Position numbers and translations under genes: made by a program. The notes beneath the pieces are model-generated. The model saw nothing but the letters and a program-made list of their open reading frames with translations. It did no database searches and was not told where the DNA came from. From NCBI GenBank assembly GCA_030527205.1, contig JAUNBG010000020.1:1-61485 (forward strand): a stretch of 61,485 nucleotides of DNA, read 5' to 3'. The DNA comes from Planctomycetia bacterium. Its GTDB lineage: Bacteria; Planctomycetota; Planctomycetia; Pirellulales; Thermoguttaceae. Within the stretch, counting starts at the first letter, position 1; each line of letters opens with the position of its first letter. This document shows, in pieces, positions 21,501-26,776 of the stretch.

Positions 21501-22375
21501 GCGGCCCAACAAAGTTGTGAGTCATTGATCCCGTCTTTTTCCGCATCGAAGAACTCGCCGACATAAAATTCAACTGTTCCGGCATAAACATTGTTTTCGA
21601 TATCCTGAGCTTCGTATTGAGTCAAACCGGAAACATAAACCCAATTTGAACCGGAAAGTTGAAATTCAGCGGAATAATAACCATTGTCATCAGAGTCGGA
21701 CGTTCCGGCATTGCTCGGAAGGACAAGCGAATCATCGATTATTTCGGTTGTGTCGATTGTATAGCTTGAAGAGAAAAGAACTCGTTGAGTCGCAACGTCA
21801 GCGTTTTCTCCCTGATTCAATAAAACCTTTCTGAGTTGGGAACTCCCCCCCATTGTGACGAGATTCAGACCGCCGAGATTGACTTCTCCCGATTGAACAT
21901 TGATGACGTTTAAATCTTCATTGATCAGATGAAGCATTGATTCGCCATAACCGATAATACTGATGCTTCCCTGCGTTGACGAGTCAATATTAATCTGAAT
22001 CGCATCGCCTTGAAGGTCAATCGTATAGTTGTCTTTGGTCGTTCGAAGGAGAATAACGTCGTCCTGTTGACTGTTGGCCGCTTGTGAAACAGCTTCCCTC
22101 AACGAACTTGACGTCAAAGAAGTATTGTCGATTTCGATAATATTCACTGAGGAATAGTCGTTCAAATCTAAAGAATCAAAAGTTGTTTGTATCCCGGCAT
22201 AATCCGCAGGCGTAACCGCTAAAAGCTGACGTTCTTCCAACGGTTCCATCGATAGTCGTCGCTCTTCCAGGCTTTTGCGCCCCTTTCCTTTGGATTCAAA
22301 CAAATGTTCAGTTTTTTTCGGACTGAAAATGCGGTCCAAAAGACCCGACAGAAAACGCTTTTCGGAGTTTGACAT
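6590..22375 (-). CDS. Giant modular surface/secreted protein: IdeS-like protease, pseudo-caspase, CSLREA beta-helix modules
   Basis: 5261 residues without a break; ATG preceded by GAGGA. Order: planctomycete LEPRxLL-type motif (about 44-54); first CSLREA motif (about 88-100); IdeS/Mac-like cysteine peptidase (about 285-510) with QLCWAATASN (Cys289), GGGHAITMWGF (His433) and an Asp cluster at 461-465; pre-peptidase C-terminal beta domains (about 522-648, 651-832, 1022-1182) around a CARDB-like region (about 846-1020); FN3 (about 1188-1282); caspase-like domain (about 1289-1490) whose catalytic His and Cys are replaced; an EF-hand loop (DINNDGRLSMEE, about 1503-1514). The remaining 3700 residues are nine modules, each with SLREA and GGAIYN-type right-handed beta-helix rungs, most closed by VDMGAYE. 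The C-terminus is an acidic amphipathic tail with no recognised sorting signal. Likely surface or exported; the substrate is unknown. Confidence 0.93.
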   Translation of the reverse strand: MSNSEKRFLSGLLDRIFSPKKTEHLFESKGKGRKSLEERRLSMEPLEERQLLAVTPADYAGIQTTFDSLDLNDYSSVNIIEIDNTSLTSSSLREAVSQAANSQQDDVILLRTTKDNYTIDLQGDAIQINIDSSTQGSISIIGYGESMLHLINEDLNVINVQSGEVNLGGLNLVTMGGSSQLRKVLLNQGENADVATQRVLFSSSYTIDTTEIIDDSLVLPSNAGTSDSDDNGYYSAEFQLSGSNWVYVSGLTQYEAQDIENNVYAGTVEFYVGEFFDAEKDGINDSQLCWAATASNILAYTNWGYTVGEDEYDIFDYFKENFTDGGSRAEFGIEWFMNGYYEAQGVPYELLGWSQYIGTGGNLYPEYAFDDYGGLLESDLYYSTTSQSPLFGVEQYLRNGYGIGIGLGWYQETEDDTTTPETSYSALTRGGGHAITMWGFIYDDTKVVGSTDYYVSVLVSDSDDDYGLGRNAPNRLQTYDITWRETEMQYEFVNYGRTDTYFGIIEDFQFLAQAPEEVKSDDPYEVNNSIADVNAFTEGAENSPNLGLIVGEYTIENLRMLDGIDWFKFELPQNASMYDHISISYNASRTNYLQLFLCDANGSEIRRYDEISSVEKISLGGLDAGSYFIKVVGDSNKPVRRYTLHIQTCSDDPYELNNTRQQVDAAPERTDANHEIVNPNSPNLGIIFEDRYTVGDLILKQNNSTNSGEIDGFRFEMTGTGGENSYILLEYLESYARDNDCDLDLYVYKLADDEFYDSHSSAYWGEVVGSSTESKIPKNLIESDSNDRTLVKVNGREYVSLEGWEAGVYYVKVVGFVEAENTWNYKMTINLRNADDDPGIGVSAKPDLHFATPVDENWGSVFVVSNLTVEDYYKQHLETTPFISPAKFYDNDDFYLNFVVKASANAVIDEQVNVAIYINGVRYDRYIDSGTIKPIMAEYLQPGNVFKVSNLSIASLIDANGISPIDADGNFVNLKKAPDDILSEDVPNYLNSIEVVIDPDNLIDEYDKNNNTVSTNILIFENSDDPYIPNGTLYELLDNDNEEYCPILGPVVAETINDLKIVRTFNVVDNEITAGSTEDWFSFELLKTGEDDSKVEIKFELKDLYNNIAEDNQNLLDGDLDLYVYRHNDRYPDSLELIGSSQTKNNVETVSLAKMPAGVYYIRVIGFNGQTNSYDMTIIGAQIAEPTPPTNLKVDSKVNDILGISWELNPEEYITSCDIQWVKVEGDNEIDWTKASQKTVGRDITSTKLTGLESGATYAFRVRGNNAIGTSDWTENINVVMDEFLNPSTYYGLIVALNDYYGTENDISYTVSDARGVYDALLTDPHWAENNITVLTNTHATKAAITSSLRDFAAKADENDVFFFYFAGSGFNSTVGGDSAAYLCSYINSIDWTDNLDNLISDAELVSYFNRIAATEKQVILEVDGITEYTYDYLTEQEVSYSIPFVYSPMVANLMGINDQISILTAASDYEDILGKPTSKLSYFGTYMTEAMTTFTLDGYTVDINNDGRLSMEELYAYVAPRVWKDSYDALIEDSETTPEIISVQTPTFDANETVTQKLDATSNLVLENDLQIIVGTEVVEIPAGTKVTYQRNDTFRVGSTTIELSPGISFLETLVDKTTNKSTTTRLTYQGNGIVLKYQPESIVMGGNWKEEPSLVVTTSIDVSDAYDGQISLREAIAYANEGETVTFDENLANQTLELLKTLTINKGISIDGKSDQIVISGSNQFQIFNISNTNETPVLLVGLTLINGYTSQAGGAIYNKGDLYLANMLFYNNGSSLSGNYQTANGGAIYNASGASLTVTNSTFSLNNANNNGGAIYNKGEMFLYNSILYGNQAATNADLADYGTSSIEYSLVGIDPKFKNVELYDFRLTEDSLVAIDKGYTLYARTPYYTLLTDLRGIDRFLYNSVDIGAFEYYDITGKMEMSTVVTTIYDVVDSTDGKTSLREAIANAGGTNITYVTLPDGTTLTTNSGLSLIVKNGVYNTFESGNFLVAENGSTVAIVEGSVLTLSDGQTKVTYTNGVFVNNETGTTIVIPDGTTVTFANITYTYSNKKYTEHSLRIGTKITLSDGTTAMVEDGINVLKNIILSKTVTFDANALQAEMAEAGFSGNITLEAKDEFLVLREVTIDASRILNLTIDGNASNRIFNIDSLSSKVTLNNLILTNAKAESGAALYVQSGVVVLNSVTINNSQATANGGAIFVSENSTVSLSKSSLFDNEAVYGGAVYNEGTLTISSESSLKNNSATNGGAVYNAASATISGQVVLESNKASNGAAVYNDVEGTLKLDSVYIQANSASRGAGLYNTGNAIVVNVVMQANDAVDGGAGIYTNSNLTVINSTLAGNASSTQYGGGIYVDDFAKTYDPNTVVVEITNSILAFNSPDSSVTINDNFYSTHKTANLPRINYSLISNNIDESSAVITNSILNKDPKFTMYDASVLWSDWDLSLHEDSPAVKTGSLASYIDFNGVTVLVNKDIRGRSRAVTSNALDMGAYERSIETDSLIVTTYEDILDPNDGETSLREALYSAAKRDLEGYGPYDERIITFKPELNGQTIYWNTTYEINYDDTWFVKVSTEGLADGITISGENLQIGEDSATGLPTYTGLFKMLGGDVEFNGVRFIDSTGSGNYGGAFTLIDGTLHLTNTEMTGNTAEMGGAICQTGGTLYLINSLLHNNAATYYGGAIQTSGGNFFMRNTTIAANESQYYGGIDSYRTVVVIQNSIIAKNESKDKVEANFTAVQLEYSLVGIMYQGNTYNGKNGCYVGTPVSPVDPEFVVSDSDELKLPEHFQLKNTSLAVNRGNNNYAKDSHGILLKYDLAGSNRIVSIVDMGAFESDYSDIPSTVVTTLDDVVDKNDGVISLREAIENAKSLQTPITFSDDLVDQEITLELGTLTIDTNIKIDASNFVGGMTINGNSSSNIFHIVNGSLELISLQLTGGESQYGGAIFVESGSVSLTNVLVYGNLAAQNGGAVYMQAGSLNLLNTTIAGNSSTNGTGGIYSGCICSQIENSVTITLQNSIVSNNNNYNGFDIDYLDGYYFHTVPTDDPDKPLIFEMPYTSIDNPIASLVGAMNSTHAIENVNGNLVGTSESPIDAGFVTAPLYLNGVLSNIPDFNLNETSPAINAGSNYLVGQPGTRTELTTAGALFNNSEIIRVVAKDIDLNERIVSGTVDMGAYEFQNSPSVIEIPSVVVTTLEDLEMNILDGVISLREAIEYAGTVYIDDEGMTIKLGTTITFDPFLAGQTLTLDSELGAILLYKDLTIDASALAGGITIDANQLCRVIEVEADNKDIVLINLSITGGSATFGAGIYHQSGNLTIINSLISNNTAVNGYGAAIRSDGGSLKLVNCTVTKNEANYYYGGIYSRVGNITLQNTIIAHNTVGNDPAIDNFILNLSMASSFISRMSETQFLDFNGKNGNLAGTAQKPIDPHFVDWDANDFSLNRVDGDTGVISPAINTGDNGLAIYPNGKSLETDHDGDYRFIGGKVDMGAYESILGEMEIPSLIVTTAEDVVNDTDGLISLREAIAYASTYGLGKIITFSENLTDQTIYLYEALTIKKDVTIDGSYLGTGLTITTADYVYDRLFYIDTGTVNMRGMTLTNRIVDRQKAGESANDLAIENGGAIYVRAGYLTMYNMLVYDCMATQGAAIYVDDGEKVTLELVNVTIVNNRAVNSDGAAVYNNVGNLLIKNTIIAKNEAAQDVYKGTVIISNSNTFVSNSFIENSDTLSLYHSGNDLGESLTNFIGYTNPPTSYELDVSSVDLSGEADLLFVDVDNNNFSLSNDSLAVNVGNNLFVTRASDLFRPNLDEIDLITNRRTVGRYVDMGAYECQNALDFYVSDYYNMVTTANDIIDPTDGYVSLREAVAYVQRIYDIGIKNISVTFDRGTLSTNSVMKLDTLSILINRPITIDATDVNNFTVNGQRMNNIFRISLDSKYDTEKVVIKNMTLYNGYELSGGGAIYHESGNVDLLNLLIHTNEGTNGGGILSESGTLTLINCTVANNRASIYDGNGGYGGGIYVNKDSIVKLYNTLLSHNYGEKFNSDIYFDASYYVIENSFISNAGTEALQIAFEASGTANQVGWGDDHSLDPQFINISEGNFQTLRSSDVVGAGEEKYLYDVVYVEKETFIENDVVLYETVNEFGDYVFESLIVQNGDYNLFSAFLTDTNTQSKYAIENAIQQDETVTLQDGSTAKYLGNVTFIIVTPSSSSQYVKNSIITLNDGDWIRTFDGTTYDYSIQIMNTITLSQGESLLWIDKKDGVSKAVTVLDGLTVTIDSTEIRDQIIKVDLNGVPRIQNVSVVLAAQALILNNIGSSPNLAKVAKPQGTYDLINQGIYVMNDAIDDISLALERQDYVDSLTLPLMEDLLDKIAFDLSNMDEAEAVSDLIEYGRLVYEDIAIGDSIDDLEDFFTSIAADGQFNGHDYTIYNFYTPNHQLDWYNTREVAAWGLKWIGEFRKGTEQGTVSVFVDSYMAGLITQGEFAEDFKTYINSKNFQTITQVQNALQETVELREVLDYLSSVLYTVANYNRLYTFRYTTRADDSGYNYVLLEGVYREETLTTNVVVLTEVGESTYEELYLDFMAQIESDLEGGVDIGAYQRAGTMEDPSLIVTTLDDIVDPYDGLISLREAIQYVYYYGWDNISDGGIGYNGEDGYGVAAGIPVSGPYHVVDAMSQSSIYANTYLYPITFDASLAGGTIKLSDDYGSLELYTPRRGATRTFDYMIDASSILDDGGIIIDADGNTAFIIGRRNGMDFDGETERDYSTSPAWYETTLLDVRGVTVKNAQIAYQVNYFGLLYMRNCLVYDAISAVRVEDNDSDFGGVAHIYNTTIQKCSNSGGIIVGGAVYTYNTIVDYVYVQVKVNNPAYRQFNAYNTFITRAIGGLRWSLTDCIRSTIDDDYIFINYGENDYRLNRFSVAVNTGANDYLATYLPFHSDPEEDINGDDRVCGVAVDMGCYESPYIYEVPSTVVTTELDVVADDGLISLREAIYYAEQESTGQLVSNTVTFAPSMSGKTITLVQGALEIHQHYLRIHGGDSNVTIDGNSLDRIFNINILKTSVRANVPNVYIQDINLKKGYSKNNGGAIYIGSGNVYLEGVNITQSEASGWGGAIYAEDSELTLFKVKIGGNRAAYYGGVVNQYGTTLVGQSVIAENVGTIRNEDIFGKAVRNYYTTYGTYGYNIIGAAGNISIINGQDNCLVGTVANPIRPFVDAANGNLNLKPEYISVITPPTTTANYQNEVDQLFREMIEEEELLFDDDLLSGLFGELID

Positions 22376-23150
22376 TTTTACATTCCTCAGTAGTTTTACT
22401 TATTACAGTTCTGTTGATCAAAGCGGATCCTCTCTTTGAGTTCAACAGTCTCAATGCTTTTTAAATGAACGATGATAATATTTCGGTATGCGGTTAAAAA
22501 ACGACAAAATTAATTTTATTTTTTTCGGTTATTTTTACAATAGGCTTGAGTATTGTTTTGGTAAAATGAAAAAAACAATAAAACAAACTAAAATATATCG
22601 ATTGCGCAAACCTTATTGACGATCTTAATGATTATTCTCATTTTTTGCAAAATTTTTTTCATTGGGAAATATAATCTTTTGCATTATATTTAGTTTAATG
22701 TATCTCTTCAATAATTACCAGCAGAAAATAAAAATTTTTTGAAAGGTCTTCAAGTTTCAATTTTAATTAAATAAGATATATCAATTGTATTGATTCTAAT
22801 CGTTAATAAAACAATTAATAACAAGAATAAAAAGGGAAGAAAAATGAAGTTGTAAATCAAAATATGTTATAAATATATAAAATCATAACAAAAATAGAAT
22901 AAAATGAGAAAGGTCATTTATTTGTTTTGAACAGAGAACGACGTTCAAAAGATTCGGAGGTTCCTTGGACATCCCGGGGCAATGTCCCGTTTAAGGGCGT
23001 TGTTGAAGGGCATTATTGAAGCGGCATCGTTAACAATGGCGTCGAGAAGGGAAGACGCGTTCAATTTTTGGTTTTTCTGTCAAACAAGGGAAAAACGGAG
23101 TTTATTATGAAAAGAAAGAAATATTTTGATAGACAAAACAGATAACAATA
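22376..23150. other. Long AT-rich spacer with a GC-richer island
   Basis: 22376-22920 is very AT-rich and should hold the promoter of the giant gene, but I see no convincing -35/-10 pair. 22945-23060 is distinctly GC-richer. It contains a short inverted repeat (GGACAT...ATGTCC at 22977-22997) and, on the minus strand, a 39-codon open stretch starting at TTG. No known RNA or gene is recognised. Confidence 0.5.
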
Positions 23151-23795
23151 TCAGAAATCCAGAAATTGTTCCAATTCTATTTTCAAACGTTCGAGGGGGA
23201 GTCCAACGACATTGGAAGCGCTTCCGCTTTCTAAAATGAGCCAATCATTATCGTCTTGATAACCAAAAGCGCCAGCTTTTCCTTTCCAAAGACCGCTTGC
23301 AAGATAATCATTCAACTGTCGGGAACTCAAAGGAGTCATTCGCAATTGCGACGTTTCAACAACGGAAATATGTTTTTGACGTTCAATATTCCAAAGACAA
23401 AGTCCTGTATGAACAAAATGGGTCGAGCCGCTCAAGCATTGCAACATTCGTTTCGCATCGAATTCATCTTGAGGTTTTCCCAATATTATATTATGACAAA
23501 CAGCAACGGAATCGCAAGCCAAAACAATGGTTTGTTTCGTCAAAAGGTCGGAACAATAACAACCGTCCAGCTTCTGACGCTGAATCTGTCGCGCGACATT
23601 TTCCGCTTTAAATGTTGCCAACGTTTTAACAAACTCTTTCGGAGTTAAACGGGATAATGATTGAGCCAACTCCTCTTCTTTTTTATCATCCGAAGGAATG
23701 ATGTCGAATTTGTATCCCTGTTCTTCAAGCAAAAGGCGTCGACGCGGGGAGCGACTGGCCAGAACAAGACGAAAATCTTTCTTTAATTTCTCCAT
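23151..23795 (-). CDS. maf: Maf-family nucleoside triphosphate pyrophosphatase
   Basis: About 214 residues, typical of Maf/YhdE/YceF house-cleaning enzymes that hydrolyse non-canonical or modified NTPs to NMP and pyrophosphate. Visible motifs are the N-terminal LVLASRSPRRRLLLEEQGYKF (SxSPRR signature), the ACDSVAVCHNIILGKP segment with the catalytic Asp (consensus aDTvV) and the GLPLERL motif near the C-terminus. An insertion around residues 40-85 makes it slightly longer than usual (about 190-200). The ATG at 23795 is chosen; an in-frame GTG lies two codons upstream, and neither has a clear ribosome site. It begins 25 bases after the WYL regulator stops, so the two are probably co-transcribed. 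Confidence 0.92.
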   Translation of the reverse strand: MEKLKKDFRLVLASRSPRRRLLLEEQGYKFDIIPSDDKKEEELAQSLSRLTPKEFVKTLATFKAENVARQIQRQKLDGCYCSDLLTKQTIVLACDSVAVCHNIILGKPQDEFDAKRMLQCLSGSTHFVHTGLCLWNIERQKHISVVETSQLRMTPLSSRQLNDYLASGLWKGKAGAFGYQDDNDWLILESGSASNVVGLPLERLKIELEQFLDF

Positions 23796-23820
23796 AGTCA
23801 CTGAAATAGGGCAATTTATT

Positions 23821-24819
23821 TTATTGATACAAATTAATCATTTTTCTCGCATGATCGACAATCATCCTTTGAAGCTCAATCGGTTTGATGACATTCGCTT
23901 CGCTTCCGTAACCGAGAAGCCACCAAACGATTTCGTTTAAACCGCTCACGCAAAATCGCAACTCAACGGACCCATCGGAGAGCCAACGTTCTTCCTGAGT
24001 TTGATGCCAAAGCGTTTCTGATACATTTTGAGCAACTTTGGGCGAAAAACGAACGACAATATCCCAATCTTTTCCTGGTTCTGGAATACATCTCCAGGCG
24101 TTTCCCAAATAACTGGATAATGAAAAATTAATGGGGATTTCATAAGAAATGTCTTTGGGAGTGACGCTTTGTATTCTCATCAATTTAAACGTTCGTATTT
24201 CCCGATGAAGCGAAGAAAATCCAATGAGATACCAGGATCGCGTAAAATAAACTTCATACGGTTGAACATTCGTATAAATAATATCGCGCTCGGTAACGCT
24301 GTCATATTCTAAAGCAATAACTTTTGTCGAAGCAAGCGCATCAAGAATCGTATCAAATATCTTTTCATATTCTGTAAAGACATCTTTCGGAAACGAATGA
24401 ATCTTGACATTATGTCCAATATGACTGGCAAGAGCAAATAAATCCGTTGGAATATAAGAAGCAAATTTCAAAATAGCGGTTCTTAAAACGGAAAAAAGAG
24501 GTTGTTTGATCTCATTGGAATATTGGCTGAATAAAATAAAGATCGCAAGAATTTCCATTTGAGTAAAATTGATCGGCGGAACAGTATAATTACTGACCAT
24601 ATAAAATTCATTGGTCAGATGATCTTTAACGAGCGGAACGCCCATTCGGAGAAGCTGATCAATATCGCGTTGAATCGTTCGAGTACTGACATTGGTTAAT
24701 AAAGCAAGATTATGAAGAGTTCGTTTGCAATTGTTCAATAGTTTAATTATTTGGAAAAGACGGATAAGATTGATTTTATTGAACTCATTTTGTGACAGTT
24801 TTTTTCTTGAGAAATCCAT
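23821..24819 (-). CDS. HTH/WYL-domain transcriptional regulator
   Basis: About 332 residues. An N-terminal DeoR/YafY-type winged helix-turn-helix (about 12-65: LIRLFQIIKLLNN, then NVSTRTIQRDIDQLLRMGVPL) is followed by a helical linker. A WYL domain follows (about 140-215) with VQPYEVYFTRSWYLIGFSS and EIRTFKLMRIQSV, and a C-terminal WCX-like extension. WYL domains bind ligands, often nucleotides or nucleic acid fragments, and regulate stress or defence genes. The ATG at 24819 is chosen; a TTG lies further up in the same frame. It is upstream of maf and may control its own transcript. No defence genes adjoin it, and its targets are unknown. Confidence 0.88.
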   Translation of the reverse strand: MDFSRKKLSQNEFNKINLIRLFQIIKLLNNCKRTLHNLALLTNVSTRTIQRDIDQLLRMGVPLVKDHLTNEFYMVSNYTVPPINFTQMEILAIFILFSQYSNEIKQPLFSVLRTAILKFASYIPTDLFALASHIGHNVKIHSFPKDVFTEYEKIFDTILDALASTKVIALEYDSVTERDIIYTNVQPYEVYFTRSWYLIGFSSLHREIRTFKLMRIQSVTPKDISYEIPINFSLSSYLGNAWRCIPEPGKDWDIVVRFSPKVAQNVSETLWHQTQEERWLSDGSVELRFCVSGLNEIVWWLLGYGSEANVIKPIELQRMIVDHARKMINLYQ

Positions 24820-25041
24820 ATTATTATTATTCAATTAACTTTAATGAGCTAAAAAAAGAACAGCATATATCAGGTCATGAAAAAAACAAGAAAAATCAAT
24901 GTTAAAAGAATTTCTGAGTTTTTAAAAAATCCAATCATTGTTTAATTCTCAGAAAATTCGATAAATCATTTGTTTTGAAGGATTCGAGTTATGAAAATCC
25001 CGGATTTCAACTTTTTTTCTGGACATCGACAGTCGGATTAT

Positions 25042-25071
25042 CGAAAACAAAGCCTGTCGTTCAACAGGCCT
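25042..25071 (-). terminator. Terminator hairpin after the secreted protein at 25109-26209
   Basis: On the minus strand GCCTGT-TGAACG-ACAGGC is followed by TTTGTTTTCG. It sits about 40 bases past the stop. Its left arm is one of the recurrent AAGCCTGTTGA-type intergenic motifs of this window. Confidence 0.65.
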
Positions 25072-25108
25072 TGATTGTAAAAATGGCAAACATTTTAATC
25101 AGAACCAA

Positions 25109-26209
25109 TTATTTCTTTACTGTTTTTTTTACATAATCAATGATAAGAGGTTTGATTTTTTCAATAAACGCAGAATCAAATCGCCAAATAAGCGAAGATT
25201 CATTGGAATTGGGTTGCATCGTTAAAATAAGCGATTTGAGCAGTTCTTTTTGCTCGGCATCCAATTCTTCCGTATTCGTTGTTTCGACAACATTCTCAAT
25301 AAATTGAGGAAAGATATCCATAACCGCTTGAGCGTTTTCGGAAGAATTCATTTTAACGATATATTCAATATAATAATTGTCGCTTGAACTGATATCGGAA
25401 TAAAAAGCATAGTTTTCAAGATTATTGATTACAGAATCCCAATTATTGGAAACAAAATCAAGGAAACTCTTACTTGATTCATTTGTTTGAGATTGACTTG
25501 CTTCAGTCAATAAATTCTTCTGTTCTCCGAGTTGAGTTCGAATCGTATCGTTAATCGTCAGAATTCCCGAAAAAGTTGCTTCCGGTCTGGCTTCAATGAC
25601 ATTTTCAATGGCAGGATTGGGAACCGATTCAATGGTCTTGAATCGCGTTTTGATATAATCCTTAATCGCATCTTTGTCGGTCATTTCCGGATTGACAAAA
25701 ATGGCAAAGAGAAATCCGTGTCGAACAAAAGGAAATTGAAGGTTAATATCCAATTGTTGAAAAGAAGCAACGATTTTTCGCAAACTTTTGATTTGTTCTT
25801 CTGTTTTGCCCGCAACAGGAATCGCAATATAAGCCGGACTGATTTCCGGTTTTTCATTTGTTCCAACGATATAAATTTCTTCGACTTCATTTTCTTTCAA
25901 CGAGTCAACGATTGGATTAAAACGAGCTATTGTTGCTGGAACGAGCATTGCAATCATCATTTTGGTTTGACTGATTTGATCTTTGTCTTCAAAAATCGAT
26001 TCAACCGTTTCGTTGGCAACTTTGACCAGAGCAGAAGAAAGCTGAATTAAATCAATTTTTGCTGTCTTGATCTTCATAAAAGAATTTGTTTCGGCTTCGA
26101 TCAATGGAGCATAAGCTGGTTGATCTTGCGCCCAAAGATTTCCTGTCAGGAACAATAAACTCAAACAGAACAATCCAGCCAACTTAATAAAACGAAATGA
26201 CCGCGTCAT
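25109..26209 (-). CDS. Secreted protein of unknown function
   Basis: 366 residues beginning with a clear signal peptide (MTRSFRFIKLAGLFCLSLLFLTGNLWA, cleavage near Ala27), preceded by the strong ribosome site AAGGAG. The mature protein has no cysteines or membrane segments. It mixes helices (TMQPNSNESSLIWRFDSAF near the C-terminus, QKELLKSLILTMQ) and strands (EEIYIVGT, YIEYIVKMN). It looks like one of the secreted, periplasmic-type planctomycete proteins with a helical/beta sandwich repeat, but I recognise no family. It is flanked by long non-coding spacers on both sides (24820-25108 and 26210-26776), so it is probably transcribed alone. Confidence 0.75.
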   Translation of the reverse strand: MTRSFRFIKLAGLFCLSLLFLTGNLWAQDQPAYAPLIEAETNSFMKIKTAKIDLIQLSSALVKVANETVESIFEDKDQISQTKMMIAMLVPATIARFNPIVDSLKENEVEEIYIVGTNEKPEISPAYIAIPVAGKTEEQIKSLRKIVASFQQLDINLQFPFVRHGFLFAIFVNPEMTDKDAIKDYIKTRFKTIESVPNPAIENVIEARPEATFSGILTINDTIRTQLGEQKNLLTEASQSQTNESSKSFLDFVSNNWDSVINNLENYAFYSDISSSDNYYIEYIVKMNSSENAQAVMDIFPQFIENVVETTNTEELDAEQKELLKSLILTMQPNSNESSLIWRFDSAFIEKIKPLIIDYVKKTVKK

Positions 26210-26776
26210 ATTTTTCTCCTTTTATGATTTCCTAATAAACAGATTCATACAACCAAGCGTCATTTTAGAAAAAAAACAAATAAAAGTAAAGAGGAAATAT
26301 CAATAATAAACCAAGATATTTTTGAATAATCTCAAAAACAGAAAAAAAATTAAGAAAAAATCCCCAGACCAAATGAATCGGGTTGCAATTTCGCAAACGA
26401 ACGGACAAATTGCGAATAAACAAGCCTGTTTCCTATTCCGATTCGCAAAATTTGTTTGCAATAACAGTCTGTTATTAAGTCTTTGGTTGTTATTAATAAG
26501 AATAATCTTGTTTCAAGCTTTTTTCTTCTTTTTTCATTGATTTTATTTGACAAACCTGAATAATCCCTATAACAGAAAGGATTGGTTTTATTTGTTTGTT
26601 TGACTGTTTTATTTTAAATATTTTTTTAGAATTATTATTGATATCTTGCCTAACTTTCCCTTGATATGATAAAATAAAATCGATTTATTTCAATTTTTTG
26701 ATGAGATTTGAACTTTTCAAAAAAGATTGAATTGTTCTCAGGAAAAACTTTTCAAGCCGCAATAACGGAAATAACA
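26210..26776. other. Divergent intergenic region with an imperfect inverted repeat
   Basis: This spacer separates the minus-strand secreted protein from the plus-strand repair pair and should hold both promoters; none is convincing apart from a TATGAT box at 26665-26670. 26407-26455 has an imperfect hairpin (AAATTGCGAAT...ATTCGCAAAATTT) around a CAAGCCTGTT motif. A short ATG...TGA frame at 26701 is not supported as a gene. Confidence 0.4.

Noticed and set aside
6590..22375. Many open frames on the plus strand across the giant gene
   Set aside because: Shadow frames of a repetitive beta-helix coding sequence; no ribosome sites or domains.
26701..26730. Nine-codon ATG...TGA frame before the repair pair as a leader peptide
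   Set aside because: Too short, no ribosome site, no attenuator-like structure after it.
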